Source of the DNA: a virus
Length of the DNA: 32,388 nucleotides
Strand: one strand, 5' to 3'
IMG/VR virus record: IMGVR_UViG_3300008261_003018
Location: 1 to 32,388 of that record
Positions 6,357 through 12,987 of the stretch are shown piece after piece. Position 1 is the first letter of the stretch; each line of letters begins with the position of its first letter. The position numbers and the translations under genes were made by a program. The notes beneath the pieces are model-generated. The model was not told where the DNA came from, searched no databases, and saw only the letters and a list, made by a program, of their open reading frames with translations.

Positions 6357-7217
6357 ATGCAAATTTATATTTATGGTTTATACAAAGAAAATTTTGAATA
6401 CAAAACAAACAAAATAGATGAAGGTTTATTTTATATAGGAATAACAAAAAATATAAAGACTAGAATAAATAGTCATAATGCTAAAAAAAATAACCCTTTA
6501 AAAAAAGCATATATCAACAAATATGGATTTACATTAAAAATATTATATACATGCAGTTCTTACGAAGAAGCTTTAGAGAGAGAAAGTTTTTTAATTAGAT
6601 GGTTTGGCAGAATAATAGATAATACAGGAATATTAACAAATATATTAGTAGAATCAAAAGATATTTGTAATTATAATTTAGGCAAAAAATTTTCCTCAGA
6701 ACATAGCACTAAAATATCAAAAGCTTCTTCAAATCGCAACACCAAATATTGGGAAAATCAAAGAGATTCTAGGCTTAGCATTTCAATAGAAAAAATTAAT
6801 GAAATACTTGAAGAATGGAAAAATTCTAATCCAATAGATAAAAGTATTTGTAAAAAATATAATATCAAGCCAAATTTATTTAACTGGTGGATAAGAAAAT
6901 ATAGAACTGATCTTAGAAATCTACTTGATGAAAATAGAAAAAAGCATATAGAAATTATGATTGCAAATAATATATCTCAAGTAGACTACTCTAAAACTAT
7001 AGGTGTAAATCATAGAACTATATCTTCATGGTATTGTAAATTTATTAGAGATAAAAAGATAATTAAACCTAGAGTATGTGTCAAAAATTTAGAATATAAA
7101 AAAGAAAAATATGCTGAATGGATTAATTCTGGGCTTTCAAAAAGAGAGTTTTGCAAAAGAAATAATATAAACTACAGTTCTTTCAAGGCTTGGAAAAATT
7201 ACTATGAAGGCTATTGA
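6357..7217 (+). CDS. GIY-YIG homing endonuclease with NUMOD3 and repeated helix-turn-helix units
   Basis: The N-terminal nuclease has the strand YIYGLY (3-9), then FYIGIT (25-30), catalytic-type arginine R36 in KTRINSH, and the metal-binding glutamate in YEEALERESFLI (E74 or E76). A NUMOD3 DNA-binding motif follows (GKKFSSEHSTKISKA, 109-123). The rest holds three similar helix-turn-helix-like units at about 161-182 (FNWWIRKY), 208-229 (ISSWYCKF) and 258-283 (FKAWKNYY), each with a tryptophan in the recognition helix. Such proteins cut a specific phage target and spread. The gene stands alone with no intron borders visible. Its composition is even more AT-rich than its neighbours (runs of ATA, AAA, TTA) and it lacks the GGCCCG hexamer, consistent with horizontal arrival. 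Confidence 0.88.
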   Translation: MQIYIYGLYKENFEYKTNKIDEGLFYIGITKNIKTRINSHNAKKNNPLKKAYINKYGFTLKILYTCSSYEEALERESFLIRWFGRIIDNTGILTNILVESKDICNYNLGKKFSSEHSTKISKASSNRNTKYWENQRDSRLSISIEKINEILEEWKNSNPIDKSICKKYNIKPNLFNWWIRKYRTDLRNLLDENRKKHIEIMIANNISQVDYSKTIGVNHRTISSWYCKFIRDKKIIKPRVCVKNLEYKKEKYAEWINSGLSKREFCKRNNINYSSFKAWKNYYEGY

Positions 7218-7235
7218 AAATTTCTCAAAAAACGC

Positions 7236-7263
7236 TTGACAAAACTCTCTCCTGTGCTATAAT
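7236..7263 (+). promoter_or_regulatory. Sigma70-type promoter for the 7281 gene
   Basis: The -35 box is TTGACA (7236-7241) and the -10 box is TATAAT (7258-7263), separated by 16 nt. TG at 7255-7256 makes an extended -10 (TGCTATAAT). Both boxes are perfect consensus. The expected start is near 7270, leaving a leader of about 11 nt that begins with the ribosome site AGGAGAGAG. The context GC-TTGACA and TATAAT-GA is shared with the promoters at 8535 and 11476. Confidence 0.85.
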
Positions 7264-7278
7264 GATGGCAGGAGAGAG
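7245..7278 (+). repeat. Perfect 10-bp inverted repeat centred on the -10 box
   Basis: CTCTCTCCTG (7245-7254) and CAGGAGAGAG (7269-7278) are exact reverse complements with 14 nt between them. The -10 box of the promoter lies in the middle, and the right arm is the ribosome-binding site of ATG 7281. As DNA it could be an operator. As RNA in read-through transcripts from upstream it would form a hairpin hiding the ribosome site, whereas transcripts starting near 7270 would lack the left arm and stay open. Confidence 0.7.
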
Positions 7279-7280
7279 AC

Positions 7281-7682
7281 ATGAAAAAAACAATTGTAGA
7301 CGATAATTTTGAGATTGAGCTATGCGTTACTTCTAAATCTGACGATTATAACGCTAAGACATTACTTGATAAAATTACAGACGCTGTCGGGGATTGTATT
7401 TATGATTACATAAATGAAAAAAAGAGTAGCGATCTTATTGAATTTATAAAATCTATTACTATTAATAAATTTTGTCTCACATTTTCGTACAATAATAAAA
7501 GTTTGCCTAATGTATCTGTATATACAAACTTTGGGATTTTTGATATTAGGTTGACTAAATCCGGGCTTTACAAAGTAATTGATCCAAACGGAAATTATCA
7601 ATACTATAGTAAGGATGGTCTTACTGAAATTTTGAATGAATTATTAATAAAAGGAAAAATTGAAAATGAAACGGAAAATTAA
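7281..7682 (+). CDS. Hypothetical protein, unknown function
   Basis: The start at ATG 7281 is fixed by GGAGAGAG (7271-7278) and the promoter just upstream. The 133-residue protein is soluble, alpha/beta and lysine-rich: an N-terminal strand (FEIELCVTS), a helix (AKTLLDKITDAVGDCIYDYI), then strands KFCLTFSYNN and VSVYTNFGIFDIRLT, ending in a helix (LTEILNELLIKGK). I recognise no family. It is the first gene of a promoter-driven unit (7281-8509) of three unknown proteins, and its 3' end overlaps the next gene by 17 nt. Strong promoters ahead of small unknown genes are typical of phage early host-takeover genes; that role is inference. Confidence 0.65.
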   Translation: MKKTIVDDNFEIELCVTSKSDDYNAKTLLDKITDAVGDCIYDYINEKKSSDLIEFIKSITINKFCLTFSYNNKSLPNVSVYTNFGIFDIRLTKSGLYKVIDPNGNYQYYSKDGLTEILNELLIKGKIENETEN

Positions 7683-8115
7683 AGTTACGATTGATAGATC
7701 TAAGTGGCGAACCGGGAGCTTTTCTGATAAAAAAACGGGAAAAGGTTATACCGAACTTTTAAATAGAGAAGGCTGTATGTGCTGCTTAGGATTTTGTATG
7801 GCTGCATCAAAAGTGGCAAAAAAAGATTTGCTTGAAAAAACTGGCCCCGGCTCCGCAATGAACGGCCTTAAATCTGATGGTGAAAAACTTGAACGCATGT
7901 TACGTTCAAATGGTGTTCGCGATTTGACCTGCTTCGAACCTTCTAGGGATGTATATGAATGTACGGATTTAGCTAATGATGCTATGAAAATAAACGATTC
8001 GCTTGATACAACACCCAAACAAAAAGAAAAAGCTATACTAGAATTATTTAAAGATTCTGTTTTTGATATTGAATTTATAGGAGAGTATCCAAAGAAGGAA
8101 AAACAAAATGATTAA
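7666..8115 (+). CDS. Conserved phage hypothetical protein (LLNREG-CCLGF motif)
   Basis: A TTG at 7660 is in frame, but ATG 7666 is better placed behind AAGGAAAAA (about 7651-7659), giving 149 residues. The N-terminus reads KVTIDRSKWRTG. It then has GYTELLNREGCMCCLGFCMA, a motif I associate with a recurrent family of phage proteins in which LLN, a CCLGF turn and a following Leu/Pro segment are conserved. Four cysteines fall between residues about 36 and 45. The C-terminal half is helical (CTDLANDAMKINDSLDTTPK, then KQKEKAILELFKD). The function of this family is not known to me. Overlaps the previous gene by 17 nt and the next by 8 nt. Confidence 0.65.
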   Translation: MKRKIKVTIDRSKWRTGSFSDKKTGKGYTELLNREGCMCCLGFCMAASKVAKKDLLEKTGPGSAMNGLKSDGEKLERMLRSNGVRDLTCFEPSRDVYECTDLANDAMKINDSLDTTPKQKEKAILELFKDSVFDIEFIGEYPKKEKQND

Positions 8116-8509
8116 TTTTAAAGCTGGTGATAAAGTTTGGGTTTTATGTACTGCTATTGGGGATTCAACTATGGAAAGCGTTCCAGTTGAACATTGCCGT
8201 GCAGAATTTTACGCTTCTGTGGTGGACTGCAAACCTGCCGATCCTGAAATTCGTGTTGTTCGTGTTGGTGATATTGAAAACATAGCAACTGCTTCGGAGA
8301 TAGATGCAAAAACTAAACAATGTATTGTAGACTATTTTATGAAAAAAATAAATGAAATGGCAGAAAAAGGTTATAGTAGATGGTGGACAACAGAATCGCA
8401 TATCATTAATTCTAAACATCTTGAATCAGTCCTTGAATATTTTAAGGAAAATGGCTACACAGTTGAACGGTGCTATGAATCCGCCTACAGAGTTTGTATC
8501 GGTTGGTAA
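8108..8509 (+). CDS. Hypothetical protein with SH3-like N-terminus
   Basis: ATG 8108 follows AAGGAAAA (about 8096-8103). The 133-residue protein opens FKAGDKVWVLC, a typical start of small SH3-like beta barrels. It then has a beta segment RAEFYASVVDC, a charged helix (TASEIDAKTKQCIVDYFMKK) and RWWTTESHIINSKHLESVLE. No catalytic motif stands out. It is the last gene of the small unit driven by the promoter at 7236; a new promoter lies 26 nt after its stop codon. Function unknown. Confidence 0.65.
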   Translation: MINFKAGDKVWVLCTAIGDSTMESVPVEHCRAEFYASVVDCKPADPEIRVVRVGDIENIATASEIDAKTKQCIVDYFMKKINEMAEKGYSRWWTTESHIINSKHLESVLEYFKENGYTVERCYESAYRVCIGW

Positions 8510-8534
8510 TTTGCAAAATTAAATCCGAATTTGC

Positions 8535-8573
8535 TTGACAGCCTGCTTTTTTCTTCTATAATGATTTAGAAGA
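8535..8573 (+). promoter_or_regulatory. Sigma70-type promoter for NAMPT with overlapping inverted repeat
   Basis: TTGACA (8535-8540) and TATAAT (8557-8562) are spaced by 16 nt in the same GC-TTGACA / TATAAT-GA context as the 7236 and 11476 promoters. A perfect 7-bp inverted repeat, TCTTCTA (8552-8558) and TAGAAGA (8567-8573), straddles the -10 box. Its right arm lies at the expected start site, a position suited to an operator. The leader to ATG 8610 is about 40 nt and contains GAGGG (8601-8605). Confidence 0.85.
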
Positions 8574-8609
8574 CATTTTTAACACAGTATTATTTATTTT
8601 GAGGGAAAG

Positions 8610-10091
8610 ATGAAAGTTTTACCAGTTTTATTATCGGACAGTTATAAGCAGTTTCATAACAAGATGTACCCAAAGGGTATGACTAAGCTCTACAGTAACA
8701 TGACTCCTAGAAGCTTTAAGCGTCTAGGCTGTGATAAAGCGGTATGGTTCGGCTTGCAATATTACATTCAAGAATATCTTGTTGGACAATGGCGAACTAA
8801 TTTCTTTAATAAACCACTAGAAGAAGTTTTGGCCGAGTATAAGCGTTTTCACAAACACTTTAGCTTTACCGATGTAGATACTGAACACATTGAAAAGCTG
8901 CATAAGCTTCAATATTTACCAATAGAAATTAAGGCATTGCCCGAGGGTACTCTTGTTCCCGAAAAAGTTCCTTTCTTTACTATTACAAATACTCATCCAG
9001 CCTTTGGTTGGCTTGTCAATTTCCTAGAAACTCAAATGTCAACGGTTATTTGGGATATGACAACAGTAGCAACTATTGCATATAGGTATCGCAAGCTGTT
9101 GGACAAGTGGGCGGAAAAGACCGGAGACCCATCGTTCGTGCAATGGCAGGGGCATGACTTCTGTATGCGTGGCCGAAGCAGTATTGAATCGACATACAAC
9201 CAAGCAGGGCACTTGCTATCGTTTACGGGCACTGATACTATTCCTGCGGTATTGATGTTAGAAGAATATTACGATGCAAATATCGAAACAGAATTAGTGG
9301 GTTCTAGCGTACCGGCGAGTGAACACAGCGTTATGACTAGCTACGGTAAAGAAGATGAAATTAAGGCGTTTGAAAGATTGTTAGATCAATTCCCCGAAGG
9401 AATTATTTCTATTGTCAGTGATAGTTTCGATCTTTGGAAAGTATGTACTGAATACGTGGTTACACTTAAAGACAAGATTATGGCTCGCAATGGCAAGCTG
9501 GTAATTAGACCTGACAGTGGAGATCCTGTAGATATCCTGTGCGGTACTATTGTAGGCCCGATAGATTATAACTTTACAGTAACAAACGCAGAAATCGGTG
9601 TTGTCGAACTTTTATGGAACGTATTCGGCGGAACCGTGAACGAAAAAGGTTATAAGGTACTAGACCCGCACATTGGAGTCATTTATGGCGACAGCATTAC
9701 TCTTGATAGGGCAGAACAAATTTGCCGAAGGCTTGAAGCTAAAGGCTTTGCTAGCACTAATGTAGTTCTTGGAATCGGTAGTTACACATATAACTATAAT
9801 ACTAGAGACTCTTTAGGTATTGCAGTCAAGAGTACATATTGCGAAGTTGTAGAGAATGGATTCGTTGAAAAGCGTGAAATTTTTAAAGATCCTGTAACTG
9901 ATGACGGAACCAAGAAATCGGCTCGTGGGCTATTATGTGTCAAGAGAAACGAAAACGGTGAACTTTACCTAAAGGATAGATGTACTGAGGAAGAAGAGCG
10001 TAACGAATCGTTACTTACTACAGTATTTCATAATGGAAATTACATAGTAGACTCGTTCGCCGCTATCAAGCAAAGATTGCAAGGAGCTTAA
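8610..10091 (+). CDS. nadV: Nicotinamide phosphoribosyltransferase (NAMPT)
   Basis: The enzyme condenses nicotinamide with PRPP to make NMN, the rate-limiting step of NAD salvage. The 493-residue length equals that of the animal and bacterial enzymes. Expected motifs are present. LLSDSYKQFH carries D10/Y12 of the nicotinamide pocket. GTDT carries D209, and ASEHS carries H239, the histidine phosphorylated in catalysis. SDSFDLWKV is also present, and RPDSGDP carries R300 and D302, which hold PRPP. GAGGG at 8601-8605 and a dedicated promoter drive it. Phage NAMPT is known from large phages such as KVP40, where it supports NAD supply and can offset NAD-depleting defences. No NMN adenylyltransferase is seen in the window, so the host or a gene elsewhere must finish the pathway. 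Confidence 0.95.
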   Translation: MKVLPVLLSDSYKQFHNKMYPKGMTKLYSNMTPRSFKRLGCDKAVWFGLQYYIQEYLVGQWRTNFFNKPLEEVLAEYKRFHKHFSFTDVDTEHIEKLHKLQYLPIEIKALPEGTLVPEKVPFFTITNTHPAFGWLVNFLETQMSTVIWDMTTVATIAYRYRKLLDKWAEKTGDPSFVQWQGHDFCMRGRSSIESTYNQAGHLLSFTGTDTIPAVLMLEEYYDANIETELVGSSVPASEHSVMTSYGKEDEIKAFERLLDQFPEGIISIVSDSFDLWKVCTEYVVTLKDKIMARNGKLVIRPDSGDPVDILCGTIVGPIDYNFTVTNAEIGVVELLWNVFGGTVNEKGYKVLDPHIGVIYGDSITLDRAEQICRRLEAKGFASTNVVLGIGSYTYNYNTRDSLGIAVKSTYCEVVENGFVEKREIFKDPVTDDGTKKSARGLLCVKRNENGELYLKDRCTEEEERNESLLTTVFHNGNYIVDSFAAIKQRLQGA

Positions 10092-10460
10092 ATGAAAAAC
10101 CCTAAATCTTACATATTCTTCCAAGACTCAACATTGGTTATGCGGGAAGTACAGCGTAACGGAGAAGCCTCCGAAGAAGTAAAGCTTTTTATCGCTGGCA
10201 TGTGCGTTGCTATTCGCAATATACTGCAAATTAAAAATGTGTTTTTTATAACTTTGTATTGCGATCATTATGATACCACTAACCTAAATTTATCTTATAG
10301 CTATAGTTTTGGAGCAATTGAAGTATTTTTATACAAAAAAGATGTTTCTGAATATTATAAAGATTTAGCAGCGTACTTGATATCAGTATTTGAAAAACAT
10401 TCAGAACCTACAGAAGAACAAAAACTGCAACTCAACAATTTATATAACTCAAATTACTAA
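10092..10460 (+). CDS. Hypothetical protein downstream of NAMPT
   Basis: The gene begins directly after the NAMPT stop codon, with AAGGAGCT (10081-10088) as ribosome site inside the end of NAMPT, so the two are cotranscribed. The 122-residue protein has an N-terminal strand-turn (SYIFFQDSTLVMREVQ), a hydrophobic helix (VKLFIAGMCVAIRNILQI), two strands (NVFFITLYCDHYD and LSYSYSFGAIEVFLY), and a C-terminal helix (YYKDLAAYLISVFEKH). No signal peptide or catalytic signature is evident, and I recognise no family. Confidence 0.65.
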   Translation: MKNPKSYIFFQDSTLVMREVQRNGEASEEVKLFIAGMCVAIRNILQIKNVFFITLYCDHYDTTNLNLSYSYSFGAIEVFLYKKDVSEYYKDLAAYLISVFEKHSEPTEEQKLQLNNLYNSNY

Positions 10461-10469
10461 AGAAACAAA

Positions 10470-11474
10470 ATGACAAAACAATTATTGAAAAATCACGTAG
10501 CTATTCTTCTTGATACATCTGGATCTATGTCTAGCATTATTAAACAGATGCAAAAAGTATTAGAGCAAAGAATAGAATTTCTTCGAAAGAAAAGTCTAGA
10601 ATTTAATCAAGAAACCCGTGTATCAATTTATACATTCAATAATAGGTCGGAGTGTGTTGTATATGACACAGATGTTACACGGCCTATCGATCTAGGAAAT
10701 ATTAGGGCTAGCGGCCAAACTGCATTACTGGACTGTTTAGATCAATCTATTCGCGAGCTAGAACTACTTCCGGAAATTCATGGAGACCATGCGTATATTG
10801 TTTATATTCTGTCGGATGGATATGAAAATGCATCTGTTGTAAATAAGGCAAGTCTTTTGCAAAAACTGAAAAATTTTAAAGATAACTGGACTATCGCAGC
10901 TTACGTTCCAAATATGGATGCCGCTTTATATCTACAAGGATATGGAGTTCCAAAGGGCAATATTGAACGCTGGGATGCCGATAAGACTGGTATTGACGAA
11001 GTTGAAACGACTTTTGACAAGTCTATGACTACATACATGAGTAATCGTCAGTTGGGAATACGATCTTCTCAAACAGTTTTTTCGGGCCTGCAAGACGTTA
11101 ATTCAACCAATGTAACTCAAGTGCTAAACGAAGTCTCTAAGAATTCATTCGAAATTGTTATTAATGAAGATGTTAAGGCATTATGGATTCGCGATATTGT
11201 GGAATCCAAAACCAAAAAGAAATACGTTAAAGGTAATTCATATTACGAATTAGTAAAGAACGAACATGTACAGCCGTCGAAAAACATTATGATCCAGAAT
11301 AAAAAGACCGGCAAGATTTACTCCGGAGCGAATGCAAGGCAGTTGCTTGGATTGCCATCAAATGCCGAAGTAAAATTAAATGTTGGTGATTATGGCGAAT
11401 GGTTGGTTTATATCCAAAGTTCATCACATAACAGAAACGTAATTCCGAAACAGAGAATTTTGGTGTTAAAATAG
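10470..11474 (+). CDS. Von Willebrand factor type A domain protein with intact MIDAS
   Basis: The first two thirds form a VWA domain. NHVAILLDTSGSMSS carries the metal-ion-dependent adhesion site D15-x-S17-x-S19, GQTALLD supplies T84, and VYILSDGYENAS supplies D116. All five MIDAS ligands are present, so divalent-metal-dependent protein binding is likely. The C-terminal part (about 210-334) is separate: an alpha/beta segment SFEIVINEDVKALWIRDIVE, then a basic region ending RNVIPKQRILVLK. It has no signal peptide or membrane segment, so it should act in the cytoplasm. VWA proteins of phages and tellurite-type clusters often scaffold complexes with metallophosphoesterases or ATPases, and a metallophosphoesterase lies two genes downstream. 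Its TAG stop abuts the promoter at 11476. Confidence 0.85.
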   Translation: MTKQLLKNHVAILLDTSGSMSSIIKQMQKVLEQRIEFLRKKSLEFNQETRVSIYTFNNRSECVVYDTDVTRPIDLGNIRASGQTALLDCLDQSIRELELLPEIHGDHAYIVYILSDGYENASVVNKASLLQKLKNFKDNWTIAAYVPNMDAALYLQGYGVPKGNIERWDADKTGIDEVETTFDKSMTTYMSNRQLGIRSSQTVFSGLQDVNSTNVTQVLNEVSKNSFEIVINEDVKALWIRDIVESKTKKKYVKGNSYYELVKNEHVQPSKNIMIQNKKTGKIYSGANARQLLGLPSNAEVKLNVGDYGEWLVYIQSSSHNRNVIPKQRILVLK

Positions 11475-11475
11475 C

Positions 11476-11503
11476 TTGACACGGCTTAAAGCCGTGGTAT
11501 AAT
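11476..11503 (+). promoter_or_regulatory. Sigma70-type promoter for the Thg1-like gene with a palindrome in its spacer
   Basis: TTGACA (11476-11481) and TATAAT (11498-11503), 16 nt apart, with TG (11495-11496) giving an extended -10. An exact palindrome, CACGGCTT-A-AAGCCGTG (11480-11496), occupies the spacer and the last two bases of the -35 box. It has the geometry of a repressor or activator operator. The expected start near 11509-11511 leaves a leader of about 12 nt that begins at the ribosome site GAGG (11510-11513). No T-run follows, so a terminator is unlikely. Confidence 0.85.
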
Positions 11504-11521
11504 GAGAAAGAGGTTAAAATA

Positions 11522-12235
11522 ATGGAAATCGGTGATAGAATGAAAGAATATGAAAAGGCGTATCGCATGGCAATAATGCCAAACTGCCCGATCATGATTC
11601 GCATCGACGGAAAAGCTTTTCATAGTTTTACTTCAAACTTAAAGAAACCTTATGACGAAGGTTTTATGAAGGCTATGGACACTGTGACTTATCAGCTTTG
11701 TATTTTTAGTAATGCAGTTCTTGGGTACACACAGAGCGATGAAATAACTCTCGTGCTATCCAAAGAATCGCCGGAACAAGAATTATTTTTCAGTGGAAAA
11801 ATACAAAAGCTATGCTCTGTTCTTGCATCCTTTGCAACCTATACTTTCAATAACATTTTCAAAAACGAAGGAAAAATGGCACTATTTGACTGCCGTGTGT
11901 TTTCCGTGCCAAATTTATCCGAAGCTACAAACTGTTTGTTATGGCGGGAAATGGATGCAACACGAAACTCAATTCAAATGGCCGCAAGAAATTATTATTC
12001 ACACAAAGAGTGTAATAATAAAAACTTTTCAGACCTTAGTGATATGCTTATAAATATAGGTATTAACTGGAATAATTATCCCGCGAGATTTAAGCGAGGT
12101 AATTATCTAAAAATGTTAAGAGATGATGCCACTGGAAAAAGAACGTATTGCCCGCTAGAAATAAAACAGCTAACACAATACAGTCATGAAGAAAGAATCA
12201 AAATTTTATTTGGAGATTTAGCGAATGTCAGTTAA
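11522..12235 (+). CDS. Thg1-like 3'-5' RNA polymerase (tRNA-His guanylyltransferase family)
   Basis: Thg1 enzymes add nucleotides to RNA 5' ends in the 3'-5' direction; Thg1-like proteins repair truncated tRNA 5' ends. The 237-residue protein has the palm-domain carboxylates in their proper motifs: MIRIDGKAFHSF (D29) and GYTQSDEITLVL (D73, E74). CRVFSVP and DATRNSIQMAARNYYS follow, and NYPARFKRGNYLK matches the late family segment. The eukaryotic HINNLYN motif is absent, as in bacterial, archaeal and viral Thg1-like proteins. It has its own promoter and GAGG ribosome site (11510-11513). No tRNA gene is visible in the window. It overlaps the next gene by 11 nt. The family is certain; the substrate (tRNA-His addition or 5'-end repair) is not. 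Confidence 0.92.
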   Translation: MEIGDRMKEYEKAYRMAIMPNCPIMIRIDGKAFHSFTSNLKKPYDEGFMKAMDTVTYQLCIFSNAVLGYTQSDEITLVLSKESPEQELFFSGKIQKLCSVLASFATYTFNNIFKNEGKMALFDCRVFSVPNLSEATNCLLWREMDATRNSIQMAARNYYSHKECNNKNFSDLSDMLINIGINWNNYPARFKRGNYLKMLRDDATGKRTYCPLEIKQLTQYSHEERIKILFGDLANVS

Positions 12236-12815
12236 TATATTTTTTACTTCCGATTCTCATTATGGGCATTCGAATATAGCAGGCCCGAAAGTAAGTTCAT
12301 GGAGTTCTGGTTATCGTAATTTTGATAGCACTTACGATATGAACGAAGCATTGATTGAATCTTTCAATGAGGCCGGTAGAAATGATATTATCTATCATCT
12401 TGGTGACTGGTCTTTCGGAGGAAAACACAACATTGAAAAGTTCCGCAAGAGCATTCAATGCGAAAATATTTTCCTTGTTACGGGCAACCACGACAAGCAT
12501 GTATACGATCACAGAGATTTGTTTAAATGGATAAAGCCCGTATGGGAAGGTAAGATTCAAGATACATATTTTTATCTTCATCATTACGCACAACGGGTAT
12601 GGAACATGTCTCACAGAGGATCGGTTATGCTTTACGGGCATAGTCACGGAAGTCTTCCGGATGATCCAAACTCATTGTCTATCGATGTTGGTTGGGACAC
12701 CGAACTGTACGGACATAAAAAACATACTCTGTATCATTATGATGAAATTATGTACATCATGAAACAGAAGCAATGGAAACCGGTTGATCACCACAACACT
12801 AATACTACGGAGTAA
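12225..12815 (+). CDS. Calcineurin-like metallophosphoesterase
   Basis: The five metallophosphoesterase motifs occur in order in 196 residues: SDSHYGH (D10, H12), LGDWSFGG (G60-D61), TGNHDKH (N88, H89), HHYAQ (H in the third block), and YGHSHG (H139, H141). A two-metal active site is therefore intact. Family members hydrolyse phosphomonoesters, phosphodiesters or 2',3'-cyclic phosphates; this single-domain type is often annotated simply as phosphoesterase in phages. The start lies 11 nt inside the Thg1-like gene and has no strong ribosome site of its own beyond TTTGGAGA (12209-12216), suggesting coupled translation. The pairing with Thg1-like and kinase genes makes an RNA end substrate attractive, but this is inference. 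Confidence 0.9.
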   Translation: MSVNIFFTSDSHYGHSNIAGPKVSSWSSGYRNFDSTYDMNEALIESFNEAGRNDIIYHLGDWSFGGKHNIEKFRKSIQCENIFLVTGNHDKHVYDHRDLFKWIKPVWEGKIQDTYFYLHHYAQRVWNMSHRGSVMLYGHSHGSLPDDPNSLSIDVGWDTELYGHKKHTLYHYDEIMYIMKQKQWKPVDHHNTNTTE

Positions 12816-12819
12816 GAAA

Positions 12820-12987
12820 ATGGAAAAGTGCTCAAAGTGCAATTATGACGGACATTGGAAAACCCCAAAATCTAAGTATATGATTTGTTACAGATGCGGA
12901 AAACAGTGGATTCCGCAGAAACCAGAAAAAGAAAAGAATGAATATATTAGCGTAATTGAGAAAGTTTATGAAAAAGTGGAATTTTAA
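12820..12987 (+). CDS. 55-residue zinc-ribbon protein
   Basis: The frame is open further upstream, but CGGAGTAAG (12809-12817) places the start at ATG 12820. The product is a minimal zinc ribbon, C4-x2-C7 and C23-x2-C26 (KCSKCNYDGHW, then ICYRCGKQW), followed by a lysine/glutamate-rich helix (KPEKEKNEYISVIEKVYEKV). Such tiny ribbons usually bind nucleic acid or a polymerase partner. It overlaps the next gene by 20 nt. Confidence 0.7.
   Translation: MEKCSKCNYDGHWKTPKSKYMICYRCGKQWIPQKPEKEKNEYISVIEKVYEKVEF

Noticed and set aside
8510-8609. Possible tRNA or small RNA in the largest intergenic gap
   Set aside because: No cloverleaf or TTC-loop pattern is visible; the 100 nt are accounted for by a promoter, its inverted repeat and a leader.
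11480-11503. CACGGCTT/AAGCCGTG palindrome as a terminator of the VWA gene
   Set aside because: It is followed by GTATAATG rather than a T-run, and lies inside a perfect promoter.
11793-12053. Alternative + frame within the Thg1-like gene
   Set aside because: It is an out-of-frame shadow of a well-conserved enzyme without its own ribosome site.
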